Shown one piece after another: positions 63,920-64,000 of a DNA stretch of 64,000 nucleotides (position 1 is the first letter of the stretch; each line of letters begins with the position of its first letter). The stretch spans positions 62,001 through 126,000 of the forward strand of contig NZ_NNBY01000031.1 of the NCBI RefSeq assembly GCF_002834235.1, given 5' to 3'. The position numbers and the translations under genes are program-made. Below the pieces are notes generated by a model. It was not told the DNA's origin. It worked only from the letters and a program-made list of their open reading frames with translations, and did no database searches. The stretch comes from Ruminococcus bromii. Its GTDB lineage: Bacteria; Bacillota; Clostridia; Oscillospirales; Acutalibacteraceae.

Positions 63920-64000
63920 ATGATAGTAACCGCCAATGAAAATTATATAAATGTAATTATGAACCTGTCGGCGGAAGATCCGTTTGCGTGCAGAATAATT
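63920..64000 (+). CDS. Truncated gene start at the window end, unidentified
   Basis: ATG 63920 directly abuts the stop of the second M42 gene (TGAATG). Twenty-seven codons are visible (MIVTANENYINVIMNLS..., reaching CRII). It could be the start of an acetyltransferase-like protein, but too little is present to name it. Confidence 0.6.
   Translation, partial: MIVTANENYINVIMNLSAEDPFACRII

Overview
The window looks like a chromosomal piece of a low-to-moderate GC, spore-forming Clostridia bacterium, most plausibly a Ruminococcus-like member of the Oscillospiraceae/Ruminococcaceae. The grounds are a complete spoIIIAA-AH sporulation operon, a V-type ATPase, DnaD/DnaI-like replication proteins, a type I dockerin domain on a secreted leucine-rich-repeat protein, a very large secreted protein with starch-binding-like modules, and clear AGGAGG ribosome sites with TTGACA/TATAAT promoters. 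Genus assignment is inference. No phage, insertion sequence or CRISPR array was seen.

Layout. 1-6 kb: end of the ribosome hibernation factor hpf, a THUMP-type RNA methyltransferase, a membrane-anchored two-repeat protein, an HD hydrolase, NAD-dependent ligase ligA, and a lipoprotein that is essentially one SecDF P1-head domain. 6.1-10.8 kb: spoIIIAA-AH, tightly coupled and closed by a terminator. 11-17.2 kb: nusB, a short TsaD-like protein, xseA (no xseB beside it) and dnaE. 17.3-20.2 kb: an ABC importer (lipoprotein, permease, ATPase). 20.2-28.5 kb is the accessory part: a structured leader, a 1,933-residue secreted protein, a 46-residue peptide that looks like a RiPP leader/precursor, an LRR-dockerin protein, and an HPr-kinase-like P-loop protein. 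28.5-31.4 kb: ilvE, a P-loop/CYTH fusion, and four tRNAs (Arg, His, Lys, Gln). 31.6-34.6 kb: a DXS-like transketolase with a carboxymuconolactone-decarboxylase-family partner, then two small membrane proteins. 34.7-45.1 kb, minus strand: ACT-domain protein, UPF0210 protein and nine V-ATPase genes (H, C, I, K, F, E, A, B, D), apparently one 11-gene transcript. 45.2-51.2 kb: a PHP phosphatase, galU with a zinc-ribbon membrane protein, prfB, apgM and a TSCPD protein. 51.4-54.4 kb: DnaD-like and DnaI-like proteins, tRNA-Gln, tRNA-Pro and a DUF4358-type lipoprotein. 54.4-64 kb: pcrA, a beta-lactamase-fold lipoprotein, a cysteine-rich protein, a MocR regulator divergent from murD, two M42 peptidases and a truncated last gene.

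Most of the window is core metabolism and information processing. The most unusual material is the 20.6-28.5 kb secretion/peptide region: a possible leader-peptide plus kinase pair sits among large extracellular proteins with no other RiPP enzyme in view. Other points of interest are the ACT/UPF0210-V-ATPase linkage, the P-loop/CYTH fusion, the DXS-like/CMD pair, a prfB with no programmed frameshift, and several repeat or hairpin structures at promoters and leaders.
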